Shown here: piece after piece, positions 52,107 through 64,000 of the stretch
How positions within the stretch are numbered: the first letter of the stretch is position 1
How the letters are laid out: the number at the start of each line of letters is the position of its first letter
Assembly: GCA_029204225.1 (NCBI GenBank)
Contig: CM055093.1
Location: forward strand, 267,001-331,000
Origin: Diphasiastrum complanatum
Taxonomy: Eukaryota; Streptophyta; Lycopodiopsida; Lycopodiales; Lycopodiaceae
Direction of reading: 5' to 3'
DNA: 64,000 nucleotides
Translations under genes and position numbers: made by a program
The notes under the pieces: generated by a model
Told to the model about the DNA's origin: nothing
Databases searched by the model: none
What the model saw: only the letters and a program-made list of their open reading frames with translations

Positions 52107-54396
52107 AATTTCATTAATCACCTATCAAAATTCCAAAATAGACTCTTTCTTTCTTGACCCATGTTATCTTTTTCCTTCCTTGTGATTGTGATTTCACCTC
52201 AAGTCTTGTGTATGGAGGATGGGGATGGGGATGGGTGAGGGAAGTCTTTGAGACTTTGTCTCCTTCTCTCTCCTTCCAATTTTCGTATGAAGCTGTCGAC
52301 CAAGTCTTCTTAACTGCTCCTTCCCATCCTTTTCTATAAGTTGATCAAGCTGCTTTCCTTTCAAAATCTCACATTGTTTTCCTTTGATTCTAAGCTTCTC
52401 TGCAGATCTAGTTGCAAAGTCACATGGGTTTTTCATAGTTTGCTCTATTGTGTCTCTGGGCAGCTCGCTGGTTCCTTCTCATTTCAGGTGAAACACCAAC
52501 CAGGGTTGCAAATCTTTGTTGTTTTTGCATGCTGGGTTTGTAAATCCAGGGCTCGTTGGTGGGTTTGGAGGAAGACTGAATCCTGCAAGGTTGAAGAGGG
52601 AAAACGTTATCACAATGGAGACATCGTTACGCTTCGGGGGGGACCAGAAGCAGCTGCGCTTGCATGCAAAAGAGAGCTTCTTTCTCGATAAGTCCTTCCT
52701 TTTACAGGCCAGTACCCAAAATTCGGCTAGCAAAGAGTGTTAACCCCAATCCAGAAGTACATAGTTAAGTAGCTCTTTTAATCTGCAATGATACAAATAT
52801 CTTTGTAGCTAACTTAACCTAACTATAATATGGGATAAACGTCTCCTATTAGAGTCCATCACAAAAATGAATAGTTAAAATTTAATGTACATGTTCTAAT
52901 GCTCCAGTGGCTTGCAGATCCATGGGAAACTCAACACTCATACTGGAGCAACTAGTGGGGTGGCCCAACTTAAAAGGAAGTTCTTACCTGGGGTGAATAA
53001 TCTTCCTCTTTTGTTTACTTTCCTTAAAAAATTTATTCCGAAGAAGTCATGTCATCTTGTTGGAACAGAAAAGTGAATTCAGCAAGTAGCTTCACACTGA
53101 TCAAAGATGATTCTAGCTAGAGTTAGTAGTTTGTTTAAAGTGCCTCATCATGTTGCTTCCGATTGCGACATAAGACTGATTTCCAGTGAGATAGTTGAGT
53201 CGTTGAGTCTACCTCACGTCCACAATTCGGGATTTATGGTAGTATTGTTTGCTTCAATTTGAGAGTAGTAAGTGATTTAGGAATCCTAGAATTGCAAAGG
53301 CAATGCGAGCTTAGGCTTTGACACCCTGCAACAAGATCAAGTATTATTCGTAAATACGGCAGCCTTTTTTGTAAATAATACAATGAATTAATTATGATAC
53401 TAACTCTCCATCAAACCATAGATGCATGCAAGCTGTACAAACTGTGAACAACATATGTGTGTCCAATATTGGTAAACGTAGAGCCATACACACAGGCGTA
53501 CGACTGCATGCATCAGCGTTGAGCAATATCATTCAAAGTAAGGGTGGAGACACATCCTTGCAATCTAACCAAGCTAGTAGGCAAGTAAGATGACGATCCC
53601 TCAACAATACAGTGGGCCTTTACATGAAGGAAGGCAGCCAAACGTGGTACCTGGCACATGACTCACTTTCCAACACAGTAGATTTGTGATTTGGACAGGC
53701 ACGGTCTACCACGTGAGAAACCTTTGTGAGTGGAAATCTCTTGCTCTGGGCCTCAACCTGTACTTAATGTCTATTACCTGTATACACTTAGGGAAACAAT
53801 TATCAAAGAGACTAGTCTACATCACAATATTGACATGCACTGCATAAAGGAGTCAAGAAGAGCTTATGTAGATGTAGTTATATTCAACTACAAAGCACAT
53901 TGTCTACAATCAAGTTGCATAGTTCATTTGACAATACATTAAAAAAATCCCAGTGAAGACTTTGATCCTTAGGAAGAGAGAAATTTCCATCCTTACCACA
54001 ATAGTACAATTCTCTTGCCTTCTAGATTGTGTAGAGGATGTGCTATTGTTACTTGGTCAATCTCTAATTTGCAGTCTTGAGAGCTCTTTATTAACTCCCT
54101 TTGTTAGTCTATTGGTGTTTCTCTTAGTTTGTTGGGAATTTGCCACCCTGTTTTTGGAATTGCCTTTGCCTACTGTAAAAGCTTTTTTAAATATTTGTCT
54201 TGGGTTGCAACATATTGCTTCCTAGTTCTTAATCCAAGACCACATCCTTCAACGGTTCAAAATTTGGAGGGTTGTCTTTACAATACAAGTCATAACAAGA
54301 TCTTGATAGAAAAATAAATGTTTGTTCAACACTTCAAATACAAAATCAACATTTAGGACTAGCATACCGGTCTCTAATATCTTTGACTTTAATGAT

Positions 54397-55114
54397 GTTA
54401 TTGTCAGAAATGGTGAACTCTTGCAACTTTGCCTCGACGCGAAAACGAAGCGAAGGTCGAATGGCGAACAACTCGCAAAAGTCAACAGACCTCGAAAACC
54501 CTAAGACACGAAGCGAAGCGAAACTCGAAGGTCGAATGATTCGCGAAAGTCAAACATGCCTCCAGGACCAGAAAAACAAAGACACGGCACGAAACGAAAG
54601 AAATGAAAGAAAATCTTTCGCGATGCTAGTTGGCAGCTCAACGGGCGTGGAGTCTTAAACTTCACGCCTAGCAGAAACGACTAGCAGTAACGAAGAGTAA
54701 CTAATTAGTTGATTAGCGTTAACTACTCTCGTAATTCTCTGTTTAGCTATCTTGTAAACTCCACACAGTGGAGATATAAACTATTTTTCTGGATCAAAAC
54801 AAACACAGAGAATGTGCGTGAGTAGAGCAGAATAGGACATGAATAGAAACGAAATAGCTGTGCATGAAAGTCTGCCAACGAGCAGAACACAGCGAAAGAG
54901 CAGAGCGTCAGGCCGCCAACGAGCAAGACACTGACCATCTCGCTCTAAAAATTAAACTGATAATTTGATTGCTCTATTTTGTGCATCTCCTCGTCTTCCG
55001 CTGTCTTGATTGCTAGAATGAAATCTGTTCTGTGATCTGTAGTCGCGTGTCTAGGTTCCTGTGAGCTTCCGCACAAGCAAACTCAAAAGAAACAAAATCG
55101 TTTGCGACAGTTAT
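54397..55114 (+). mobile_element. Solo LTR with TSD
   Basis: A 708-bp unit (54402-55109) begins TGTCAG and ends GCGACA, with GTTAT duplicated on both sides (54397-54401 and 55110-55114). No internal retroelement sequence is present, so it is a solo LTR left by LTR-LTR recombination. TATATAA-like sequence (GAGATATAAACT near 54773) marks a probable promoter on the plus strand. The first 200 bp hold two imperfect ~70-bp repeats starting CGAAGGTCGAATG. The family does not match the other LTRs in the window. Confidence 0.85.
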
Positions 55115-56650
55115 GGATAATAGAGTCACAAGCCTCTAGTCTTACAATATGCAACTTGTTTCTCATGTACAACAATGTGGCAACATTGACAATATCAAAA
55201 TTTGACCTCAAAAATTAAAATATCCCAACTATGTTTGGGGAGGTCTTTAGCTTCCCCTATGTGATGTCTAATGCTAATTTTCACCAACATATTGGTCAAT
55301 ACAAGAATAGGCTTGTTGCTCCCTAGCATCATAATCACGGGCTTCCTTTTGATTAACATGCCTAGCTTAGTAGTAATTATTGACTCGCAAGCTTAATTTG
55401 TTAGTATGTTTTGCATCTTGAAAGTCCATTTGCTATAGTTTGGCAACATCCAACTTTGCGGTGTAAACTCCAAAAAGCATCAATTGAAAATGAGAAGTGT
55501 GATAGTTGTGCCTAGCACCTGGAATTCTATGCCTAGGGTTTTGACTTTTTCATAATTGAAGAGGAGTTTTACTAAGATATTTCAGGGATTGCCAACGTAG
55601 ACATTTGATTTGATTGGTGTAGTTGTGTTACCAAGATATTGTCAATAGCCAAAACCACAAAGGTAGGGTTTTTGTAGCCCCATGTATCGCAAGAAGTACA
55701 TGGTAGTTGCCTCAATTTTTTGTGCCCAACTGGTAGTTGTGGCTCCTCAAACGCTCATATCCCTCAATTGGAAGTATGCGCCACTTCTAGAATGTTGTTG
55801 ATTTGGAAGTGGGGTTTTCAAACCCTAGCTCAATAAACTAATAGAAATTGGAATTCCTCAATGGTGAAAACCTTGGTTAGTGCTACTATGCTAAACACAA
55901 TTAATGCACACAGGATGTCTGACCTCACCTAGTTGTGGTGGCAAGCTAACATTCACATATGAGCACAGACACCTACAGACTTACAAACCCTCACGATAAA
56001 GAAGTGCAATCTCAATACAACTGATTTGATGACATGTTGCTTCTATTGCAAAATAAGCTTTCCACTCACCTATTTAATCTTTTGTCGACTTGATTGCTTT
56101 GATGAAGTGTTTAGGACACTTAAATACCATATATTTGTTTTCATTCTTGGACCTCTAACAAGAATCATTTTTCAATGGAAAATCAAGAATTTTGTCCAAG
56201 TTGACTAAGAAATCCAACTAGAGCTCTTTGTATGAGTAATTGATTCAAAGTGGAATAGCCTGTTTTAGTTCCCTGGCTCTTCAACCTTTCATTCAAACCT
56301 ACAAATTTTTGTATCTAGTATGATCTCCCATAGTTTGGCCAATAATGATGCTCTAATATTTGGAAGGGTTATTCTTGTCTTTGGTCTTATGCCTTTTGCC
56401 TATTCGTTGGGGGATAATTCCACGAAGGAATGTATGAATAGGTCTTCTTGTTACAATTAACGTTCACATTGTTACCGTAATGTTGTCATCTAGGGTTAAT
56501 TAGGATTATTGGGCCATGCCTACGTGCTAATTCTACCTTTACCTATATTTAGTAAAGTCAAGTTAGAATTTAGTTAGACTCAAGTTTGAGAATCTAGTGC
56601 TTGATTTGGAGCACAAGTTTTTCTATAGATAGATGTTCGGTGCTTTAACC
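55115..56650. other. Sequence preceding the copia 5' LTR end
   Basis: AT-rich, with no coding motif recognised. It probably includes the upstream part of the 5' LTR of the plus-strand copia that follows. TGTTAG, complementary to the CTAACA end of that LTR, occurs near 55400, but the LTR start cannot be fixed because no partner LTR was found. Confidence 0.4.
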
Positions 56651-56864
56651 TTATATAGAGACATCAATTAAGCAATTGCTTTTCGGCATAGATAAAACCG
56701 TATAAGTATGTAGTGCACCCAAGCTCATTAGTAATGGGACATAGTTGGAGTTTCTCATCACTTGTTTTCTCTCTCATGTATTTGGCTATTGTTTCATCAC
56801 AATAGGAATCTTGTCTTGGGTTATTTGTATGATCACGTCGGTTTTCTAACATGGTGTCAGAGCA
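56651..56864 (+). promoter_or_regulatory. Copia 5' LTR promoter end and primer-binding site
   Basis: TTATATAGAGACATC at about 56650 is a good TATA box with transcription expected ~30 bp downstream. The LTR ends TTTTCTAACA at 56851 and is followed at once by TGGTGTCAGAGCA (56852-56864), the initiator Met-tRNA site with one mismatch. This marks the start of the copia whose decayed genes lie at 58990-62170. Confidence 0.8.
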
Positions 56865-58985
56865 TGGTTCAGGATTCGAGAGAACAAGGAGGTACTCAAT
56901 CATCATATGCAGATTGATTCGACCATCTTCAAGGTGTGGAGGCGGTGTCCCTAGCCAGCTCTCAAGTTTGATCTTCATCTACAACAGTGGTAGCTTTGTG
57001 AGAAGATCTAGTGCTACAAGGAGAAGAGCTGAGCTGCAAGTGGAGATTATAGGATCTCTCTCACGTTTCAGGTTGCTATAGTACGGCAAAGCACGGAGTC
57101 AACGTTGTTAGGAGGACAACATGGATCTGTAGGAGGATCTTGGCGAATTCTTTGTGGAGATCATTGCTATAGATTGTTCGCTGGTTTCAAAGAGGAAACA
57201 CGTTGATCTTTTCCAGGATTCTGATCGCTGAAATCTGCAGATACTTTATTGATTTTTGTGACAGTTGATCTCTAAAAGAATCTATAGATTGTTGTTGGAA
57301 GCTGTTTGTTGGTTGATTGAAGTTTGACTGAATTTTCAGAAGATAAGTTGTGTTTCTCAGGTAGCTGTTTGCTGAAAATTTACAGGATTTTGTTTATTGA
57401 ATCTGCAAGACAGTTCATTGATTTCCAAGAAGGGAGTTTGCTGGTTTTGTGAAGAGGAAAAGTTCGCTGCCAGATTGCTACTTGTGAAGCTAGAACTGTT
57501 TGCTGTCTGTTCGTTTTTGAATTACATCTGATTGTTGGAAGATCCACGGGCAAGGCTGTAGGCAGCAGAGGGTACACAACAAAGAACCAGCAAAGAAGAA
57601 GGGACTCAAAAAGTGGTGGAGACTTCAAAGGCCTAATATAAACCTAGTTTGTGTTGCATGCAAGGATGCATGTTATTGGCTGTGGTTAATTAGAGATTTA
57701 TAAGAGATAATTGGAGCATAATCAAGTGGATCATACAAGGGCTATCAAGTTTGATCTTCGAAAGTAATTGGTATACATGCAAGTAAGCATGGACATGCAC
57801 AAATTGCTAGGATGCAATTATTGTGCAGATCACTGAGGTTTAGGAAGGAGAAGAACCTTGATGCATGCTGAAGGAGGTCTGAAGAGTCACGATTAGCCAC
57901 AAAGTGGAAGGGTCAACTCACAGCAAAAGTAAAACTACACGAAACAAGAAAAACGGCGAGGGAGATGGTAGGGGAAGACAATCAGCGATCATGGTGTCGT
58001 TAAAGGTGCAGAAGCAGCTACCAACAAGCATACTGAAGGAAGGTCAACTTCAAAAGTTCTAAGATTGGACAAGGTTTCGTCGAGGTTGGAATCGACAAAG
58101 GTGCAAACTCTTAAGAGGGAGTTGCATGAGAAGTATAGACTATGAGTCTATATAGGTAAATTGATATTTAAGAGGATGCTTCATTGATTCACAATTTCTT
58201 ATCACGATGGCAAATGATAAGTTCATTGTTACAAGTGACAGGTGTGACAAACAGTGTGGTTGTCATTCTACGTTGTATCGGTTTGGTTGGAAAATCGATT
58301 TTTGAGGTTCATCGATTTCTTATGAAGACAGCTTCTCGCAGGTCGCTGGATAGACAGTGAAAGGTGTTTGTTTACTGCTCGTGAGCTAGGATTGCTCGCA
58401 AATCAAGTTTGATTTATTTGGTACAGGTTTGAGATTGAAGCAAGTTGGATCATTGACATCTACAGGTTGTTGGAAAATCAGTTTATTGCTGAGTTTTTCA
58501 GGCAGAAGGATCATTGAATACCTGCAATTCAGATCTTTGAAACTTTTCAGATTGTTTGCTGGAAATTTTTTATCATTTTTTGAAGAGTTTGAGAGCTGAC
58601 GATCGCTGAAATTTATCATATACTTTGTTGGAAATCTGTAAGATAGATTGTTGGAGTTCGCTGGTTCAAGATTGTTTGCTGGCTCAAGATTGTTTCTGAG
58701 ATTGTTTGTTGATTGCTATCTACCGCAAGAAATCAACCGGGATTGATTTATTGAAGGCTATTTGCTAACCGGACAAAGGTACAAGGATGAGACAAGTTTG
58801 CATGTACGTTGGATTGCCATCAAAGGAGCATGAAGATTATGTTGTTGAGTGGAGTTCTTTGCATGCAGGTAAAAGTACATCAAGGCAATGACATGCAAAT
58901 TGGAGTTTCTCACATGCAAGTGGAGGAAAACCAACATTGACGTTTTCTTATCTCAAGGTTATCATATTTCAGTTTGTTGAAGATC
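56865..58985 (+). other. Copia leader with repeated GATTGTT motif
   Basis: A ~2.1-kb non-coding leader between PBS and gag. GATTGTT occurs at least eight times, often as GATTGTTTGCTGG or GATTGTTCGCTGG (57172, 57289, 57531, 58551, 58650, 58670 and nearby). The first ~220 bp of homologous leader is also present in copy 1 of the duplicated block (8430-8640). The leader is unusually long for copia elements; part may be inserted sequence. Confidence 0.6.
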
Positions 58986-61900
58986 TATGTTGCTCGAGTC
59001 CAGTAAGCTTGATGAGACTACTTATAGACTTTGGAATTAAAAAATACAAAATATCCTTATGGATAAGGTATTTTGGAATATAGTCACAGGTCAGGGGGTT
59101 ATGCCACTTGGACTTAATGAACATGATAAGAGACTCTTTATGAAGAGAGTGCTTTGTACACACCGCAGCATCAATCTTTCCGTGAAAGATAAACATTATT
59201 TCGCTTATTAGAAGTGCTATAGGACCTAAGGAGGCCTGGGATATTCGTAGGAATATGTATGAAACTGCTAATCAGTCTCGAGTGCTATTTTTGACTAATA
59301 AGCTACATACTCTGAAGATGGCTTCGGGAGAGTCATTTACAAACTATATGACTAGGGTGAAAGATCTGAAATATCAATTGACTGCTTTAGAAGAGTTGTT
59401 CCTGACAATGTTCTTGTTCCAATAATTCTTAACAGCTTGAGCGTATTAGAACTTTTTTATAGCCATATCTCTGAGAGAGAGGAGACCTACCTATGAGGAG
59501 CTGAATAGTTGCCTTCTACAAGAGGAGATGTGATGACAAAACTTGATGTCAGGAGAGGGGTTTTTTTTCAAGAACCAACCTTAAAAGAATAAGAATCAGG
59601 GCAAAGGAGGCAGAAGAATCAAGGTGAATGGCAAAAGCAGGAAGGCAATGACAATTCAGAGGGGAGTGATTCTAAGGGCAATTATTCTAAGTCTACACCA
59701 AAGAGAAACGGTAATTGCAATTTTTGTGGCAAATTTGATCAATTGCATTTGAATGCAAAAAAAAGAAGTTTATTTAAGGCAAGAAGAAACAGTCAAGAAA
59801 CTTTATAGAAGACGAGGACAAGGATGAAGCTGTTGTTTGCTACGAGTTATTTTCGGCATTGACATCTGATGGAATTAAAGATTGCTGGTACATTGATTCA
59901 AGAGCTATGCAACACATGACACTAAGACGAGATTGGTTTAATTACTTCAAGGAGAGTCATGGTGATTCTCATGTCAAGCTTGTTGATGACACTTCTTATG
60001 AAATATAGGGACATGGTATGATAAGAGTACATTTACCTTTAGGGAATGTAGGAGAAATTAAGAATGTTCTCTATTTCCCAGGTTTGAAAAAGAGCTTACT
60101 TTCAATTTCTGCTATTACTAAGCAAAACATAAAGGTAGAGTTGGATGATCAGAAGTGTTTTGTTAAAGATAATAGCAAGGGTGTTAAGGTTATTCCTAAA
60201 GAAACTTACCTTCGTCCTTATAAGCTTGATGCGTATGTGTCAGATCATCATGTGTGTGTTGCTACAGATGGTTCACTATGTAAGTTATGGCATGGGAGAT
60301 ATGGACACTTGAATTATTATAGTTTGCAGGTCTGCAAGAAAACAATATGGTAATTGGATTACGTAATATTGTCCTAGAAATGGTGGTGAAGGTTGTGTTA
60401 TGGGCAAGCATCATCGACAAAGTTTCTTTAAGGATGGAGATTGTAGGGCAAAAGAAATCTCGGAGCTTGTACACACGGATTTATGTGGTCCAATGCAGAG
60501 TATATCAATAGAAGGAGCTTCTAATTTTATGGTGTTTGTTGATGATTACTCTAGAAAAATTTGGGTTTACTTTCTTAAGTATAAGAGTGATGCTTTTAAG
60601 TGTTTCAGCCTTTAGGCAATTCAAAGCTGTGGGGAAAAGCAAACAAGCAAGCAGATTAATGTCCTTCGAACATGTCTATTGTGGAAAGTGCTAGAATTAT
60701 GCTAAAGGGTAATAATTTTGCCTAATCATCTATGGGGAGAAGCGGTAAGTACGACAATTTATTTGCTCAATAGAAGTCCTATTAAGGCTGTTTTGAATCG
60801 AACACCAGAAGAGGCATTCATAGGTATAAAGCCATGGGGTGATCATTTACGAGTTTTTTGGAGCATTGCTTATGCTCATGTGTTTAAGGAAGAAAGATCA
60901 AAGTTAGATTCAAAAGTGGTCAAGTGTTTGTTTCTTGGTTATGATGAGGAAGAAAATGCTTATCGTCTTTTTAATATTGAATCTAAGGAGGTCATATTGA
61001 GCAAGGATGTAACCTTTGAGGAAGATGGTGTACATGCTTTTGAAGAAAGCAAAGAAGGCATTTTTCCAGCAATGTCTAAGAATCTTATCATTGATGATAG
61101 TAGTGATATGGATCATGGCAAGAGGAAGGAAAGGTCAAGTGTTTTTGATACCTATTCACCTTCTACGTCACCTACTAAGAAGCGACCGAGATGGTACTAT
61201 GAAACAATCAAAGATGAACAAATGTTAGATGAAGTAGAGTCAAGTCGACAAGAGGTGGTGTACATCATGAGGAGACACATTATGCTTTCATGGCTTTAGT
61301 TTTGAATACAAGTGATCCTACTTCATTTGAAGACGCTTCGAAGGAGCAAGTTTGGAAAATAGCTATGGATGAGGAGTATGAAGCAATATTGAAGAACAAA
61401 GGAGCATGTTTGAGTCTACACTTTATGTATTGAGAGAGCCAGATGACATAGTGGTTGTAGTACTCTATGTTGATAGGGTCTAATAAGTTGTCAATTGATA
61501 GAATAAAAAAAGATCTATCTAAGGAGTTGATATGAAAGACGTAGGAAGACTTTAGTGTTGTTTGGGTATAAAGGTTTGTAGACCAGAGGATAGTCTCTTT
61601 ATATCATAGGCTAAGTATGCTCATGGTTTGTTAAAGAATTTCAAGGCAATAGCTACACCGTATGAGTCGAGTACAAAACTTACTAGGGATGAAAGTTTAG
61701 AGAATGTGGATGAAACACTCTCCAGGTAGCTTGTTGGTAGTCTTATCTATGTTTAGAGAATGTGGATGAAACACTCTCCAGGTAGCTTGTTGGTAGTCTT
61801 ATCTATTTGACTACTACACGACCAGATATCTCATATGCGGTTAGTATGGTGAGTCAATTCATGTCAAAGCCAAAGGTCATACATTGGAAAGTGGCAAAGA

Positions 61901-62170
61901 GGATTTTGCAATATATCAAGGGGACAACACGATTTGGTATCCGCTATACTTGAAGGTTTTGTGGATGTTGATTGCACAAGTGATGTTGAGGACATGAGAT
62001 CTACTACAAGATACACACTCAATTTTGGTATAGGAATCTTTCATGGAGTAGCAACAAGCAACCAACAATTGTTTTATCTTCAACTGGAGTTGAGTATCGA
62101 GCTATGATATTAGCAACATGTGAGGCGATTTGGTTACGACAACTACTTGAAGATCTCTAGATACATCAAG
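58986..62170 (+). pseudogene. Decayed copia gag-pol
   Basis: Gag begins near 58990 (SSKLDETTYRLWN, then NILMDK after a stop), akin to the young copia at 32485. The zinc knuckle NGNCNFCGKF near 59710 is incomplete. The protease site has changed from DSGA to DSRA (CWYIDSRAMQHMT, 59884). The pre-integrase region is at 60280 (LWHGRYGHLNYYSLQ). Integrase core blocks are at 60455-60615 (ELVHTDLCGPMQSIS...VFVDDYSRKIWVYFLKYKSD) and 60718-61290. RT is mostly deleted near 61405, where an integrase-RT linker runs into VVVLYVD without the second Asp. RNase H (DISYAVSMVSQFMSKP, CEAIWLRQLLEDL) closes it. Stops and frameshifts are frequent. No 3' LTR follows. Confidence 0.9.
61695..61806 (+). repeat. Perfect 56-bp tandem duplication
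   Basis: Two identical 56-bp units (61695-61750 and 61751-61806), each from GTTTAGAGAATGTGG to GGTAGTCTTATCTAT, within the decayed RNase H-encoding region. Identity in an otherwise eroded gene shows the duplication is recent. Confidence 0.95.
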
Positions 62171-62472
62171 AAGGGCTTTCGACACTTCAATGCATGAATG
62201 CCCAACGTTTCTGAAACACATTTCTGAAATATCAAAAAAATTCCCAGAAACGTTTTTTTTTTAATTTTTTTTTTTTTTGGTTTTTTTTGGGCAATATGGG
62301 TATGAGGTGAAAGCTCTAATTAAGAGCATAATTATTGTGTAATTTGCCGAATGTTTCGGGTGCAGGATGGTCTAGTTTAGGTGCATTAACTCCCAGGTTT
62401 ACGCTTTGTTGTGTTTAATAAAAACATGATGCCCTAAATTCTCCCTCCTCTCTCTCTCTCTCTCGCGCGCTC

Positions 62473-62523
<51 letters not shown>

Positions 62524-62646
62524 CTCTCTCAAAACCAACAAACTAAACAAAAATGTTGAATCGTGCTGAACAAAAACCATGCTAAGTATTCGTCCTGAAC
62601 TGTACTGAAGCATTTTTCAACCATATGGAATCGTTTTTCAACCATA

Positions 62647-62738
<92 letters not shown>

Positions 62739-62856
62739 GAACAGTACTGAATCGTTACACTGCTGTGAATAGGATCATCGTAATATATAATATCGGGCCA
62801 CATGGCACCAAAATGGGGTACAATGATGTTCCATGAACGTAATGAAAACTACACAA
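62171..62856. repeat. Low-complexity and microsatellite region
   Basis: A T-rich stretch (62250-62290) is followed by CT arrays at about 62444-62464 and 62472-62519, then an adjacent CT array (about 62646-62670) that runs into a CA array (62671-62736). GCGCGC interrupts the first CT run. Open frames through the arrays (CV and RE repeats) are artefacts. CGTTTCTG and CAGAAACG near 62207 and 62250 form a short inverted repeat. Confidence 0.9.
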
Positions 62857-64000
62857 CTAAGACTCGTCAGAGTCATGGTAGGAACCATCATCTGAATCTG
62901 TGCCTGACTGCAGATCCCAAGGGTCTATAGATGAATCGGAACTGGAGGGAGCCATATGCCGTGGTGTGGCCCTGGCTCTGCTGCGTGCTCTGGCTCTCTG
63001 CTGCGTGCTCTGGCTCTGGATCCTCCCCCTGCCTCTACCTCTGCCTCTGCCTCTTTCCCCTCCTCTGGCCCCCCTCTGCTTGCCCCCACCCCTGTGTCTA
63101 CCCCTGCATGTCTGTGTGTCAGGTGGCTCTGATCCTACGCCCTGGGATGGCCCTACCCACTGTGATGATGCCTGGCCGACGGCTGCCTGTGATGCTCCAC
63201 TCCTGTCTACAAAATGCGAACTCAGCCCCGGGTCCACCAACAGGTCAGCCAGGTCATCCCCCTGTGCCTCCGCCCCCATCTCCTCATCGTCCTCCGTATC
63301 TCCCTCAACCCACTCCTCCTCCTGATAGTCAGCCCCGAGCTCCTCTCCACGCCACGTAGGAATACTATGCCAAGCGGGCAAGAAACCAAGACATTGATGA
63401 CGGATCGCCGACGAATGTCGGTCCATCCATCACTCAATATCGTGCATCCATACCTGCCACAAAACACCCATTAGCCACATGTAAAAATTGCGCTACGAGT
63501 CAACCCTAAACGCATGTAATGGGTTTATGGAAACAAAGTACTTACATCTGCCAAGCTGAGCGAATGGAACTCAGCTCCTGCGTGATGGTCTCCTCCTCCT
63601 GACGAAGCATCCTACCTCGCAATACCTCTCGTCTGGGAGGCGTCCATGTAGCATCCACGACTGCCATCTGTGCGTGAAACTCCCTAAACACCCAAGTGTC
63701 AGCAATAGCAAAAGGAATGCCGCACTCGTAAAAGAACTGTTCAGCAAGTTGAGTGCACCGGGCCTGCTGCTCTCTCTACCACCCGCATCGATCAAGGGTC
63801 TGCTGTGTAATAGATCCTAACACCACAGTAGGGCAAACACTAACTGATCCACCCAATCTTGCCTACTCCCTGATATAGAGTAAGCCCCTCCTAGCCTAGT
63901 GTGAGGACTGGTAGCATGCAACTGCCAAGTGTCGGCCACGTGGCACTGACGTGGCCGACTGCACGTCGGGACCCAACTGGGGGCCCTGTCCTGCTGACAG
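62857..64000 (-). pseudogene. hAT transposase relic (DUF659 plus RGG tail)
   Basis: On the minus strand, 63800-63546 encodes FFYECGIPFAIADTWVFREF, then PPRREVLRGRMLRQEEETIT and QELSSIRSAWQM. It ends at a canonical GTAAGT donor. A 92-bp intron (63454-63545) leads to YGCTILSDGWTD and SVINVLVSCPLGIVFL. This is the DUF659 region of plant hAT transposases. It then shifts, near 63365, into a frame reading to 62857: an acidic stretch (EEEWVEGDTEDDEEMG), an Arg-Gly tail (GERGRGRGRGRGRI) and an SDDGSYHDSDES end. The catalytic and dimerisation parts seem deleted between these blocks. The N-terminal part runs to or beyond the window edge. Confidence 0.78.

Larger units (their letters stand above)
50586..57172. 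repeat. Duplicated block, copy 2 (partner at 5411-8640)
   Basis: Collinear with 5411-8640 in the same orientation. It is longer because it holds the SINE-like insert (51914-52106), extra sequence near 52240-52310 and 53103-53280, and 2.85 kb at 54101-56949. The last contains a solo LTR and the 5' LTR end and PBS of a copia. The homologous part resumes at GCCAGCTCTCAA (about 56952) in copia leader sequence. The block is therefore either a segmental duplication that included a copia 5' end or two copies of a larger unrecognised element. Confidence 0.85.

Noticed and set aside
62582..62803. Open frame of CV and RE repeats
   Set aside because: An artefact of the CA and CT microsatellites; the same applies to the frame through 15133-15241.

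Overview
This is nuclear DNA from a land plant with a large, repeat-rich genome. The window is AT-rich, almost free of compact genes and dominated by Ty1/copia, Ty3/gypsy, hAT and LINE-type elements and long CT/GA microsatellites. One host gene can be recognised with confidence: the mRNA-decapping activator DCP1. It lies on the minus strand, from a start-codon exon at 39598-39768 through three short EVH1-domain exons (22656-22696, 22492-22540, 21546-21688) to a proline-rich exon near the C-terminus at 13991-14393. The final exon was not found and is either outside the left edge or unrecognised. Intron 1 is about 16.9 kb. Gene structure and intron size would suit a fern, gymnosperm or similar large-genome plant; the species cannot be fixed from the sequence.

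Layout. 1-5400: old copia gag relics and two copies of a ~640-bp TRIM-like element with terminal direct repeats. 5411-8640: first copy of a duplicated block whose second copy lies at 50586-57172. 9147-13774: minus-strand copia element with both LTRs and a perfect target-site duplication (TSD) that has lost its reverse transcriptase. 13775-39768: the DCP1 gene. Its intron 1 contains a 3.8-kb hAT element with perfect 8-bp TSD only 62 bp from exon 2, a LINE RT fragment, a second deleted copia (RT kept, gag/integrase lost), an ORF1-only LINE-like element with a CT-repeat tail, and a 5,414-bp copia with two identical 399-bp LTRs inserted in that tail.

39900-50600: GC-rich palindromes just upstream of the DCP1 start, a copia RT relic, a gypsy pol relic, an unrecognised reading frame broken by three stops, and a G-rich minisatellite. 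50586-62170: second copy of the duplicated block, carrying a tRNA-derived SINE-like insert and a solo LTR, merging into the 5' LTR end, leader and decayed gag-pol of another plus-strand copia. 62200-64000: microsatellites and a second hAT transposase relic on the minus strand that runs off the right edge.

The elements do not form a pathway; the window is best read as one housekeeping RNA-decay gene whose introns have been repeatedly invaded. Nesting gives relative ages: the copia with identical LTRs is the youngest datable insertion, the LINE-like tail it sits in is older, and the frameshifted gag and pol relics are oldest. All names rest on motif recognition by eye; no database search was run.
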